Positions 1 to 14,600 of a DNA stretch of 64,000 nucleotides are shown piece after piece (position 1 is the stretch's first letter; the number at the start of each line of letters is the position of its first letter). The stretch covers positions 10,116,131 to 10,180,130 of the forward strand of contig OZ059894.1 in the NCBI GenBank assembly GCA_964057225.1. The letters run 5' to 3'. The notes below the pieces were generated by a model, which saw only the letters and a list, made by a program, of their open reading frames with translations, ran no database searches and had not been told where the DNA came from. This DNA comes from Auanema rhodensis (taxonomy: Eukaryota > Nematoda > Chromadorea > Rhabditida > Rhabditidae). A program made the translations under genes and the position numbers.

Positions 1-3000
1 AGAAAACTAATAGTGAATCATCATACCTAGAAGAGCTTCAAATGACAGCGATTGAGAATTTTTAGACGGCCCTTCTAAGTAGTTATGTTCCAAACAGGTA
101 AGACGACCCGATGCACTGGATCCATCACTCATCTAAATACAGAATATCTCAATATGAGCCGGTGAAAATTCGTAAACAATTGGTTCGCTATGACTCAAAA
201 ATCTACTATGAGTTGAGCAAAGATTAATCAGTTTGAAAAACTAGGACGACAGCCGGAAATTGAAACAATATAACAGGCGGTGTAGAAATGTTACTTTTTC
301 ATAAACACTCCAATTTGTTTTATAATAAAACAAAGCTAATACGTAAAGAAAAAACAAAATTTGCAGCCGAGAATTTATATTTCTAAGTCATATCGATTGC
401 ATAAAGTGCATTTCTCCTAGGGTTACAACACATTGGGACACTGGTCATCATTTACTCCAACTGTTCAGAGGATATTTCAGAATATAGACAAAATTAAACA
501 AGAAAAAGAAGAAAAGTAAGATGGAAAATAATAGAAAACTCACAGTGATTTTATCGAGCGTGCTTGGGGCTGACCACACGATGATATGAACGTTCTACTT
601 TAATGATCTTGCAACGGCTGTAAGGACATCTATCAAATCCTGAAACAGTGGATTAGAGAAAAGATAGCTACAACAGGGAAACGAATTAAAGTCTGAGAAA
701 GACGAATAAATAGTTGAATTGGGAGAGTAAGTAGGTTCATTCAAGTGCCAAGGCAAGCCCGAGATTATTTACTCACTCAAATCAGAAGAAAATATCCATT
801 AATCAATCAATGAAACAAGTTGATCACTGGTGAACTTTATAAAAATTTTTATGGAGAATTAGTATTTGAATGAATGTAGTGAATGTTCATAAGAGATATC
901 ATAGACGAAAAATTGAACCAGCAAGCAACATAAGGGAGAGGCCATTCACTCAACACACACCACATGCATACAGAGAAATACACACACACAATGTCATCTG
1001 CCGTGTTTGGTAATATAGAGGAGTGTTTTGATTGAATTTAGTCGGTATTGGATTATTTTAAATGGAATTCAATGATATAGAGATGTATTCCATTCAGTTG
1101 AGAGCAGAAAATTAGCATACTAGCCCAGCAAAGTTAGTGGTCTTGTACCGAATTGTTCATAGTTTAAAGAGGTTACGAGTACGGAGTTTGCGCCAGCAAA
1201 AATAAATGCGCCTTAGATGGTCAAGGCGTCTTATAGCTAGCGCGTATACAAGAAGTCTCGTACAGTGCTGGTTGAAAAACATCTTAAAGAGCAGAGGATG
1301 ATAAAGAAGATTCGGGTGATGAAAATGGTGACGATGAGAATGTTGTGTTGATCAGAGAGGAAAGTAGTAGCATAAAACATCATTGAATAAGACACATAGA
1401 GGTGTGGCTATACTTAGAGTCAAAGAGTTTTGTTGACTTTCCGTACCCTTTTTTGGTCAGCATCTAATGTCACCTTGAGCGCACAACGGGCCTAGGAGGA
1501 CAGTTGCGTTAGCTGCCAACCTACTGCTGGGTAAGAAAGACTTGGAAGACAGATCCGAGTGATGAGGCTGAGTCATAGCCGGCAAAAACGAAACAGACGC
1601 GGAAAAGAGACTTGACAGTCCTAACAGAATATAAGCACAAAGGGCCAACCATTGGGAAAGCGAAAAGAAGGAAGAATCGGTTGGAAATAAGTGTGGATGG
1701 GTATAAAAGGGACGCCAGGTCAGTTACGATTGGCCAGCTTATCGCATTGCGCTATCTTATAACGTGAAGCTGACGGCTAGACAGCTACTAGACATGGGGA
1801 AAAGGGGAGAAAAGGGTGGGAACATTGAGCTCTAAGTTGTAATATTTCGAAAAGGTGCCAAATAAACTGACGAACGAAAAGAACTAACAAAATATGAGAG
1901 GAACTGATGATCGAGTGTATATGTGTGTGTGTGTTGTGATCAAATCAGAAATTGTAGCCACATATCGCAATTTCAAGAGGATGTTCTAGCAAATGGGAAG
2001 GCACATCGTGTCTCGGGATCGGATCTAGAAGGGAGAAAAAAAGAGAAGACGACAAAGCTAACTACTCATTCCAAAGGCTGTAGGGCGAAGAGGGCAGGCC
2101 AATTGAGGGCGTTTTCGGTTGAGGGATTTAACGAATAGAACATCTAAGATATTATGTTAATCGACGAGAGTCCAGACTTCGTGTTGTTCTCCGACAGCAA
2201 GGGAGTTAAAGAGAAAAAGAGAGAAAGATCATCACCAGTAGCAGCAGCAGACTAACAAGTCGACCTCCTAACTGGAAACTATACGGAGGAGGACGAACAG
2301 AGCGATTCTCCTCGGGCCCTCTAGCATCACAGTGAACAGGACACACAGTAAGACAGCACATACTGTCTAGAGAGGACTAGAGAAACAGAAACTAAGAAAC
2401 GGTTCGAGCTGAAGCTGATGGTTGGCCTATCATCTTCTTGTATGTCATAAACCAGTGAAGAGAGACAAACATGTACTTGGGTCACCGACAACTAAGCGGG
2501 TTGATAGAATATGCCAATGACTGAGAGAGCAGGGTAAGAAGAGCTAGTATACAAGAGCAATCGAGGTTATAAAGGGATAGAATATAACAAGATGGGAGCG
2601 AAAAATGGGATTTAAGACTAACCGTCCGCTGTATTTAATCGAATCGAAATAAACCAAAAAGTAGTTTTGCATCAGCCGTGAGCACTCACGTGAGTGTGTA
2701 AAACAAGGATTGAATCACTCAATAAACAGATAGTTGAAGAATGAAAGATCATTGAAGAAATAAATATATTCATAGTTCGAAACCTAATTCAATTTAGAAT
2801 CATGGTGTCTTCGGCATTGTCTGTACATAGTGAGACAAAGATGCTACTGGTTATGTTGTTGAACACCTGCCTCAAGCAGTGTTCTCTTTCCAACCATCTG
2901 CACCTTGTTCACCATATCTACTAGCATGTGACTTCCCATATTTGTATTTAGTAAGCAAAGCTCACATACAATTGATTTTCTATGCCTTAAACTTAATTAG

Positions 3001-6000
3001 TTTTGAATTTATTATTAGTAATTACAATTAGAATCATACGAATTTTTAAGAAGTGATTCTATTAAAAATGGAAGCATTAGAGGAGAAACAGTTTTCGGCA
3101 TGAACTTTCATAGATTTCGATCGTTTTAAGATATTTCAATAGCATCTCCAATTGACTTTAACTTCAATTCAGCACGGAACAATACAACTAGAAAATGACG
3201 AGAACAAGCTTAATCAACAAGCATGTATGTGCCACCCGCATTCAATGAGATGAAACCCACTGGTATAGAGAGAGGGGTAGGAAAGAGGGTAATATCGTTT
3301 GCTAAAGGGTATCAGATCAAGAAAGGACATGCGGCTTGCTTGAAAAGTAAAAAGATCTACGAATCAGATTACACCATAATACGGTAATGGCTGTTCACGA
3401 TCGGATTACGAGACAGACGACACGTACTCAATGAAAGCAATGAAGGCGTGTGAAGCTTAAAAAGGGGTAAACGTATGGTCAAAAGGCTATCGTAAGATTG
3501 TTCTTACATTTTCCATGTATGTACATCTTATGGAAGAAGACAAGCAACAAGCTGTATATCATGAAGAATGATCTTCTGCGACATTTGCAAGAAGTCGAAG
3601 AAGACGTTTTTTGTGTGGAAAATACATGGATAGTCGGAATACCTTGATTTGACGTGTCATATATACATTTCAACGATCAATGTAATGACAAGCAAAAACA
3701 AAAAAAAACCAAAAACGAAATGGGGAAGAATTAGAAGAAAGGCTTTGAAAGAGAGATATAACTATTGGTTGAAAGATTGGTAAGTCGAGGTCACTCTGTT
3801 TGTACGCATTAGGATTAAGTTCAGCTACAAGCAGATGTTATAACTAAAGCATTCTTTTGAAAGAAATATGTATGTACAACTGAAGAAATTGCTCAAGTAG
3901 TTGTTTCCTTGACGCTGTATATCCTGGGCTTCCAAAAAATGGCTCGGAATAATTCCTAATTTTCGACGGAAAAATTGGAAATTCCATCAGTATATCGAGT
4001 GTACGAGTGTATGGGCTAACTGAAAGCAACTGCTAATTGATGTCTGTCTGACGGGCAAAGGAAGTTTTCTTTCAAAAAAAAAGAAAATTTATACTATCAA
4101 ATACGAAATTATGAGCAAAAAATAGTAGAAAGAAAGTGGTATGAAGCTGACAAGTTGGAGCAGGCTTCATATATCGCGTGGTTAGGCTGCCCTTCCACCA
4201 AAATCGAAGACTTTGTCGACAACCACGACGTACAAATACAAGTCGTCGATCGCGTCGTTGCTTTGTTCAAGCTGAAACCAAAACAAAACTTTTCCTCCTC
4301 TCTTCGATGTACAACCATACTCTTTTTCTCTACTATCAGAGGTATGTAAAGACAAAAATGGTGGGCTAAGCAAATTTTTTTTTGTTGGAAAATTCTTTTC
4401 TAAACAGTCATCTAGGAAGATTCCTTTGTATTGAGTACACATTAAGCTGTGCTCAATTCGTAAGTTGAATATGATGAATAGCCCATCCACCTACTACAGC
4501 AGATTTACGAGCACATCTGTAGTTAATCAAACTCTAACCCATCCTCATCTGAAGTTCTTTCAAGTTTTAGAGAAATTGTAAAGGTTCAATTCAAAGTTCA
4601 GTAAATCTGCTAGTGCACTACTCACTACTCAAGCCACATAGCATTGATTTCAAAGCAGAAAGCATAAACTCGTATAGATCATCTTCCAAGCTTGAAATAG
4701 AACAGCGTAAAATTTGTTAACAACTTTCTTAAGCTTTTAATAGATTATTTTCAATAATTTGAATATAAAGAATTAATTGATTAATTAGTAAAAATCAAAA
4801 TTTACATATATGACTATTGCTCTTGAGCCAACAATTGAATGACCAATTCTGCTAATTTGACTTGGAATGGCTTTGCTCTATTATTGAATTTTGGTTGTAA
4901 TCAATTGTCATTCTACTTTCTTACTCTAAATGTATAAATGAAAAATGAGAAGAAATTGATTTCTTCATATCATTTCAATTTTTCCCGAAATACAGTTCAT
5001 TGAGCAAAAAGCATGATTGTTAAAAGAATTAGCAATATAAGTGGTTATCGATATATTTCATAGAAATAACGAGAGGAGAAACATCAGAAAGTACGGAATA
5101 TGTGGTTATACAGATGATAACTGATGACAAATCGTTAATCATTTGTATACAATCTGAAGAAAAAGGAAAAATAATAGGAAACATGACAATTGGCGTGTTT
5201 GTGTGTGTTTGTGAGTGAGTGTTATATTCAGAAGTTTCAGGAAAAAAGGTTTTTTTTCTGTTTAAGATGAAAAAGACAAATTAAAAACAAATTAATGTTA
5301 TAATTTTGTAATAAAACTCGCAATTCTTTGATAGAAAATAGCCATGAAACTTGTAGTAGCATAGAGAAAAAGCTATGATAACGATGAATGAAAAGGAATA
5401 AGAAAAACCGGACAGAATGAGATAGTTAGGATTGGGAACTGAGTTGGAAAAACGACAGACGAAGACAAAAAAAAACTATTTGACAATAGAATCGGAAAGT
5501 CGTTGTTAGAAGAGCTTTGAGCTAAACATGAGAAAAAGTATCGAAGAAGCGTGAACTGCTCACACGTACCAGAGGATTACGGGTTAAATGAAATAAGCTG
5601 AACAATTATTCTCATTGGAACAACGCTTAAGACGTTGTGCTAACATGTTAAGACCGGAAATACGGTTGATAGAACATGCTTCTGATTCTGAAGTCGTTCT
5701 ATCATCAATTCACAGCATATCTCTTCGAGGAGTTTAAACTTTGAGGGCAAACGAAGAACAATACGCACTCAGAATTTATAGAAAGTGAACAAAGAATGCA
5801 AGAACAGGTAACATTGAAATGAATATTAGAAACGTTCGTATAGCTATATGGTATAATATAGTAAAATATAATGAATTTATAAGGTTTTTCATCGAAATGT
5901 ATTAACATACGTAGTTAGATACATGTATCTGTACGTAATATGTTCATAGGTATGTAGGAATATAGAAAGAAATCAATAAATATATCAAATGATAAGTGAA

Positions 6001-8357
6001 ATCTTGTAATGAAAAATGTTTTCAATAAATGAAAGAAACACTATGATGATTTAGAAATGTCCACGAAAAGATTTTCAAAACGAAGTGGAAGTCAGAAGAA
6101 AGTTGGATAATAAAAAAGGAGAAAGATAAAGAGAGAGAGAGAGAAATTAATGAATAAAGAATATGGAAAAAAGAGATAGGGTAACAGATAATGAGAGAAA
6201 ACGAATAGATTAAGAAGAAGAAGAAGAAGAGAGAGGGAGTGAGGGAGAGAGAGAGAGAGAGAGTGACAAAATACAACCGCTTTCTCTATTCTACGTATAA
6301 TAAAATGAAATTCAGTCGGTGTATCTAAACTCACGTGCTCTCCCGCTACCGGTTATGTTTGTAAGCACGTAAATCCACGTGTGTCATACGGAGATATTAT
6401 GCAAATTAAATGAGATTAATTTGAAAATTACGAGAATAAGTAGCATTTCTGAGGAGGAAAGAAAGGATTGTAGAGTAGAGTGCTTGTGTGAAGCTTTGAG
6501 AGCAGATGTTGTGTCCACTACGTAACGACGTCAAATTAACGGCGGCAGACTGAGAGGATAAGAAGTGCAAACACACAAGACAGCAGATCCCTGCAATACT
6601 TTATCCAAAAGTGAAAGAACCTAGCTATAAGATGTGATTTGACTTCCAGGTAATAGTTCGAAATTCTTGTCATAAATTCAAATTAAGATGGAGAGAGAGA
6701 GAGAGAGAGCAAGTTGAAAAGAGATGGGGAAGCTTCATAAGCTTAAAAGCTGCAAAGTAAGTTTGTAAATGATTTTTGATGTTAATACGGTAATACAAGG
6801 AAGATAAACATACATATATCAGTTTTTGTGTATAGTTAGTTATGTTTATAAGTAGTATAAGTAAATAAAATTAATATAAAATATTTATATTTAATTATAA
6901 AGAATAGACAAGTAAGTAAGTGCATTAGCTAAAAAAAGAAATGAATGAAGTTGCTTTGAATAATATTGTTATGACAATAGATAATTTGAAACTTTAAAAC
7001 TCTTATCAAACAGTTTTTAATTACAAAAATTGGATTATTGTAATGAGTGTGTAGAGAACATTCAAAATATTATCATTAACTATATGCTAAAATAATTGTA
7101 AATACACCAAATTATATGAATAGTTAGCTCACTTCAGCCTGAGTATAGGTTATAAAGCTTGCAACCCAACCCAACAATGCGCGAGACTCAATAAACTTGC
7201 TAGAAAGATGAGAGAAAACATGACTGTAATCATAAAGTTTATGACTTCCCAAACATGGAACACTAATCGGCTTATCATATACAACACTATTCATCGATTA
7301 TATCATGAACTATATAGTGCTTGTTACTTAGACAGTAGTTAAAAATCTAAAATATCCTAAAAAAACATTGAAATTCATGAAACTAATTGGATTTAGCTAC
7401 ACGAAATTCGTGGAAAATGGCAATACCTCAAAGATTTTTGAATTTTTTTTCAAAAAAAAAGAAAGCATTTTGAGAGAAAAATAAATATAATAGTAACTAT
7501 ACTGTTATTAGTTGAAAAGAAAATGTTTGAATTTGTTTTTTTGTGTTAAAAACAAAAATTTAGGGAGATTTGTGTGTGTGGTATTGGAAAAAGACAAATA
7601 AACTTCAGGATTAACATTCTGGTTGTCCAATAGCACTAAGAGATGAAAAATGAATTTTTGAAAACGATAATGAAACTGAAAGCTGAGAGTAGCGCCTAAA
7701 CCATATGAGAAGCTGTATTTAGGCGACAGGCTGTTTATGCAAATTTCAAGTTTTAATGCTGCAATCGTTAAACGCTGCAAGCGGCATCTGGGTGATGATA
7801 GACTGACTGTCAATCTGCATTCTGATTAATCTTGGCACGTGCTAGTTATATGGCGGTGTCTGTGATGCTGATGATTTCTAATAAGTAAAATGATGCCCAA
7901 ACAAGAAATACAGTGTGATATTGTAAAATTTGAGAAGAATGTGAGTGTGGGGGGCTAGCGCATTTGGTACGATAAAGCCTACTTTCGATCGTAAAAAAGC
8001 TCTAAAGTTAAGAAAAGTCTTTAGTATATACGAATAGATTCGGAATTTTGTTATGGTAGCAGGATTGGAGGAAAAGGCGAAAAATCGCCAAAAACCAATG
8101 ACGAGAAACGGAAAATGAGATTTATGGAAAAATAAAGAAAAAACACCGCAAAAACAGGACCGACATGTGAATATTGTTCTACTCAGGTATCCAGCAAAAA
8201 CCCATTATACATAGAGGTATAGCTTCTTCAGCAGCTCATCAGAAGCATCTGCTTATCGTTGTCGAACAGCGCTTCTTGTGTTGTCTCTGTTGGTCCCAGC
8301 TCGGAGATGAACAAACACGAAACGATTACAAAGAGCAGAGGAACGAACACATTTTTA

Positions 8358-8360
<3 letters not shown>

Positions 8361-8412
<52 letters not shown>

Positions 8413-8434
8413 TCTTTCTCTCTCTTTCTCTCTG
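8361..8434 (+). repeat. (TC)n microsatellite
   Basis: A pure TC dinucleotide run covers roughly 8361-8405 and continues to about 8434 with TTTC interruptions. It generates spurious Ser/Leu frames on the plus strand and Glu/Arg frames on the minus strand. Confidence 0.95.
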
Positions 8435-10802
8435 TTCCTTATTCTTCCTTTTTCTCTAACTATAGTAGTCCACAGATGTCTCTCTGGTTCATAATCATCT
8501 TCTCTTCCTCTATCTTCCTTTTCTCGTTTTCTTACCCGTCGGTTCGTTTTTGTTTCCATCGTTACAATCAATCTTTTAGCTATTTCAAGACTTTCTCCGA
8601 TGGTTTGTAAGACATCACTGAACTGTTAATGAAAAAAAGAAATTCGAGCTGCTGTGCGTGAATGACCTTGCTCCGTGGACACCTACCAATGAGAGTTTAA
8701 ATGGGTAAAAGCAGTTTCATCTCTTCTTTTCTCAAATCTCAAAGCTTTTCTCTGTGTCAATGAAGATAAGAAGAAGAATTAGAAGAAGAAGAAAGTATGA
8801 AGCGTATGAGAAAAAAAAATTGGCTTTGAGTTTTAGTAGAAGTGTGAAATGAGCAGCTTAACTATAAATATTGGAAGAAACGGAAGAAGTTATAGCTTTA
8901 CCGCCTTCCTTTATTCCATATCGCAACTAGCACACCCGTAGAATAAGAGGAAAAACTAAAAATAGGAGAAAGCCGAAGGAAAAACAATGTATAGACGGAT
9001 AAACGGCTGGTTTTATTCTGGTCAGGAAGAATGCCTCAAGAGGATGAGGATGAAGATGATAACGCTTCTTCTCAAGAGCATAATTGAATGTATGTTATCC
9101 GGAAATCTTGACTAATTAACAGATATCTTGTTTCAGAATTTTGCAATAAATCGTAACATCAAATGATGAAATCAATGATCCTGAAGCTGACACATTAATG
9201 GACAGCATACATGACCATTGCCTGGAGATTTATTGCTGTGACTTCATACTGTCATGAGTTACTTGATACATCTGGTCAGCAAGAATAGTTTTTCGTCTAT
9301 GTAACATGGAGGGAATAAGATTCTGGAAGACATGCTTCCAAGATATTGCCATTGATGTATATAGATGTATGTATGACTATGTATGCATCGTTGGCGCCAG
9401 CCTGAATCTGGAATTCATTGAGGGCTTGTAGGAGACGCAGCTTGATTTTCTCTGACAGGTTGCCATTCTAACAGGCTATATTCAAGGACTAAAATTCTGT
9501 GAAATTAGACGAACAAAATTAAAAAAAATATTTTTACAGAGAGAAAACAAGATAAAAGGATAACGATAACCGGAGGATTATGGAAAGGAAATCTGGATAA
9601 GATGAAAAGTGGTGGGTAATGAATGAACAGGAAAAGCAGTAGATGCAGATGAAGAAGAAGAGCAGAAGCTCTTAGTGCTTGTCAAGTTAATTAGCTAACA
9701 AGAAGAAGCAGACAGCTGATCATAGCGATCGTCAAGACGAGACAAAGCAACTATGAGATCACAGGAACAGGATGAAAGCAAAGAAACATATTTAAACAAA
9801 TATTTGCATTTGAATTACTTATTCTATTAAGATGATATAACTCAGATAGTGAGCAGAAATATGAATTTCAACAACAACAACCATCGAATCTTCTTGCAAA
9901 AAGGACAAGACTGCTTATGCAGGTATGATTTCATCGAGAGAGTCATCAAATGACAGCAAAAATTGCTCGTGGAAATGGAATTCATATTGAGAAAATCATA
10001 ATGTACAAAGTTTGGACGACAACAAACGACTGATGATAGGAATAACAAAGGTCATCTGAAGAGATAGCACTGTAAGGAGGATGACGACGTCAGAATGGTC
10101 ATACGACCGCTTACAAGGATTCAACAGATGTTTCCGATGAAATCATAACATCTTTCAGAGTGAAAAGAGAAACAGTTTATGACCGATAATAGTATTTAAA
10201 CATTTTTTTGCTTTCCAATGTACATTCACACACATACACACACACACATCAACACATAGTTGATCCTTTCCCTTTTGTTATTATTTTTTGTTGATTTCTT
10301 ATCATAAAAAGTAAATAAACATGGATTTTAATCAAAATGTGTGTATTCTTCATTGATGAAATTTATATTTTCAAATTTTCGTTCATATAACTTACTCCAA
10401 TGATTGCATAAGACGTAGTACAAATGATGTCAAATGAAGTCAAGTTGCATTTAACGTCCTTAAAAAAGTTTTTTTTTCTGAAAAGTTCAAGTGAGTGGTT
10501 GAACAATGAATATGTAGTAAGTGACCATTCAACATATTTCAAAATACAATTTTATAACATATAGTAAGCGAATATTATGCCGAAATAGTTAAAATGGCGA
10601 TACATTTGAAAGCCTAACGTGCAGAGATATGTAATTCATTAAGCTGTATATGCCTTTCATCGCCGGAAGATATTAAAACTTTATCCCGCACAAGGACATG
10701 TTGAAGATTTTCAAAGAGGAAAAATTCAATAATAAGACGAAATGAGAGGTGTTTCGCATGGCTAAGCGTCTTCTTCTTCGTTGTCATAGCCTTTTTCTCT
10801 TC

Positions 10803-10805
<3 letters not shown>

Positions 10806-10839
<34 letters not shown>
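10806..10839 (+). repeat. (CT)n microsatellite
   Basis: A run of CT dinucleotides about 34 bp long, followed by TTTCTC-type interruptions. It makes short leucine/serine frames that are not genes. Confidence 0.95.
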
Positions 10840-10846
<7 letters not shown>

Positions 10847-11680
10847 TACAGCATCAGTCAGCCTAAACCATCCTTGTCATCGGCGCCCCCTAACAATCAC
10901 CACGACCACCATCAGCAATTCAAATCCAGTTCGGCGACAAATTAACAGCATTTATCCACTGAGGGATATATCTCCCTGTCAGGTTGAAATTTGAAGAGAA
11001 GGTAAATGTAAATGTTGGTTCAAACTGATCGTAGTTCAACACGAATTTTCAGTTTTAATTATGATTTGTGTATTCATCAACATCTTCAAGTCACAAGAAT
11101 AAAATTTATATTGCTTAGCAATAGCATACACGTATAACAGAAAGGCCACCTATATAATAAAACTACTGCGAATAGGACATACATGGCGAACTTGGTAAAG
11201 ATTTGGCGAAAAGTTGAAACATAGCATAGCAGCTAACAACAAATGAGATTATTAGACCTAAATACTAAAAATGAATATATGTATTGCTGTGGAGGGGAGA
11301 GGGATTTTTAAAATAGGAAAATGAAAATTATAACGAGAAAGACAAAAAGAAAGGTGTGGACGAGGGACTGAGAGAGAGAGAGATAGAGAGAAAGTAAGAG
11401 TGAGAGACATAGGAACAAAAAAGGAGGTAACCGTGACATTAAACTTTCCGAGAGCAGAAACAGCTGAGATAATGATATGTGCAATAAAGTCATCTATGAA
11501 CCAAAATTATCAGTAGTTACATAAAAAGTTCAAACACGTAAGAAATGGATGGATATAACGCATAAAATATTTTGGGTGCTTTAAAGATAAAATATAAACT
11601 TGGAAACGAATTATATTAAAGAAGAGCAAAACATATAAAGATCTCTGTAGATCTGTGAAGATCATTCAAATGCCCTGAAT

Positions 11681-14600
11681 TCATTCTTCGAGACTATTTT
11701 CTTCTACATGTAAGCTAGACTCTTCTTCATCGAGTTCTTCGTCGTCATGTTCTGGATCATGCTCATCCTCATTTTCTTCATTATCATGAGATATTCCAGC
11801 AATACGGGCACTGCTATTTCCCATTTGCTGTTTTCTGAAACAATATTTGCCTCATTTCATTTTGAAAAATTGTATGTGCTTACAGCTTCTCGATATCTTG
11901 GGCAGTTGGAATGGGCATGTCAACGAAGAAATTGGAATAACATTTTTTGATGGTCCCCTTGATATCTTCAGCAAATTTCAGACGATTGTCAACAGCACGG
12001 TCGTTACTGTCATGAACTTCGCGGACGTGGCGAGTTACGGCGTCTCTATTCGAAGCTCCCTGAAAGGTTATGGTTAATGATTCGCGAAAAACACGTGCAT
12101 GACTTACGAAATCGCACTTAGGACAAAGGAAAAGAAGCTGGTCCATATGAGTATAAGCATGCTCACCCAATCTCGAGCTTGTTAACTTTCCACATAACTC
12201 ACATGAAGCAACCTCGGTAGTTTTCTTCTTATAGTAATGGGCACCACCGAGAAGAAGACTGATCTGGAATGAAAACCATGCATTGCAAAACATAAAGACG
12301 AGAAGAGAATGCAGCCGTTCTGGGCAGGAAAGTCGAGATGTTATAACCGACGCATACCTCTCTCAGCTTAGCCATTTCCAATTTCTTGACTTTCGACGCC
12401 GGACGACGTAGACCGAAACGTGGGAATCTACCATTAGATCGCCTTTTACGGGCGGGTGTTCGGGATGGTGAAGATTCCTAATGTTCACATATTAGCTAAC
12501 ACAAAATTTTGTTAATTGAAACCTCATCAACAACGTCTTCTTTAGCACTCAATGGATCTGATTCAACTTTGACTTCAGTAGATGAAACTTCGGCTTTAAC
12601 AACCGATGACTGGTTTTGGGAAGCGGCAAATTCTGGTTGGTTTTCCGCTTCGATGTAAGTTTCCGCTACGGTATCAATATCGTCAAGAGTCAGAATCGGT
12701 TCTTCATCCTGGAACTCGGTGGAGTTCGTCTCATCTTGTTCGCTGTTAGTCCCTTCACCGTCATCTTTTCTCCTTTTCTGGACAAGTTAATAAGCGATTA
12801 ACTATACACCAAGCACCCATACAAAGATGAAAAGGATCTACAACTCACCGATGATGGGATAGTCACTGGAATCTTGCTACGACGTTTGTTATCCTGGGAA
12901 AACAGGGCTTGGAATCCAAAACATTTCTCTGACATCTGTTTAACTTCATCTTCATACTCCTGAAAGATTAAAAACTTCGTGTGCGCCTCTCAATCAAGAA
13001 TCTTACATTTATACGGTCTTGAACTACATCTTCGGTACCATGTTCTTTCTTGCCGTGGGTTTGCACGGACTGTGAACGATCATGGCCGAAATTACAAAAC
13101 TTGCAAATATATCTATTAATGCCCATATCTTTAGCCATATGCCACAAGATGTGGAAACCCCGAATCTGAAAGAAACATTTAGTTCCATCTAGTAAAAAAA
13201 TAAAGCGAAGCTTACTCTGTTTTGCATGGTTTTGCCGCACAGACGGCACTCCAAAGGATGCTCATCATCGGTGATTCCGCGATTTGTCAACATGGAGTTA
13301 GACATTGTGGCGGGAGACTTAGTTGCACCGGAGTTCAGCCCCCGAGCCTATAGTTAAACCTTACGTTACAGTATAGTTATAAGTTAATCGCAATGAGTAG
13401 CAATGCTTACCTTATTAGCTGCTTGTTGAGCTTGATAAGCAGCTTCAGCTTTAACGGCAGTTGGTCCAGGTGTGCTTCCATTTTTGGTGCCCAAAAGTTC
13501 CATTGAGAGTTCCTGAAAAAAAAACAATTCACTAAAATCCTATGAAAGGTAAAAAGCTGGTGTGAAAAAGCTATGTATGATTGAGCTATAGGTTTTCTTT
13601 GATAATTTTCAAGTACAAGCTGCTGAGAGAAAGAGAGAGAAAGAGAGAGAGAGTTCAAAAGTTCAGCGAAAACCAAATGTTAACCAGCTTAGACTCTAAT
13701 ATCAAAGAACATACAGCACAAGAAACAATGAAAGAATCTACACAAAAGCATTCCTAAACTATCGACTTATTTTAAAGCTTAACAGAAATTTTGAAGTGAA
13801 AAGATAGTACACGGAACACGAACAAAACTCATATCACGTTCAATGTTGCTTGAAATAAGTAACTTCGAACCGGGTTAGTTCTCAGGCAACACAACAGGAC
13901 TTAACTAAAAAGCGAAAAAAAACATGCAGAGGTTAGGGAAGAAATATATATATAAATAACTATTAAACAGAGGAACTAAATGTGAGCTCCTAGCTTTGCG
14001 ATAGATATTGAAAGATAGAGACAGCGAGAGACCTGTTAGTGTGCCTGAGAACTCACCTGTGGTGGAAAAATGGCGGATATCAGAGATCGGTTGGATACAA
14101 AAAGCTCATGATTCAACTCCTGAAATCACGAGACAACACTGATAACCAACAATAATGATGCAGTTTGGCGATATATATATATTCATCTGCCTTCACAAGT
14201 CACTCGGGTGGCTGACATGTAGACAAAGATGTCCTATCATTACCTATCATACAGGGCAGTTTTTTCAAATTAAAAAGAACAGGGCTTCGACTTGTCTCAC
14301 AGTAAGTTTACAAACTGGTCAGACATATTTAAGATTCCGTGACACGCGAACTTTAAGAGAATCATCGGACGTTTCGGTTCTCGGATGCCAAACATAGAGC
14401 AGAACAAGCAAAAAAACGACTTTAAAAGAAAAGCAAGAATCATATCGACATCAGTCAAGTCAGTCAGTCAGTCACAGAGGATAACAAAAAAAGAAACTGA
14501 GTATTACCTGACAGCGCTGGAACAGCTCTAGTGAACGGTCTTCCATCATATCAGGGTCGATCTTTCCGTGAACTTTCGATTGGTGATTTTCCATCTGGTC

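Larger units (their letters stand above)
1..11680. other. Gene-free stretch left of the zinc-finger gene
   Basis: I see no exon chain here with consistent splice sites and reading phase. Open frames are short and mostly reflect simple sequence, for example Leu/Ser repeats read from CT tracts. The plus strand is somewhat purine-rich (GAGAAAG, GAAGAAG runs), with poly-A and poly-T runs and a few CACGTG E-box cores near 2690, 6331 and 6373. Two CT tracts are listed separately. No tRNA, transposon end or inverted terminal repeat was recognised. It could contain long introns or distal regulatory DNA. Confidence 0.5.
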
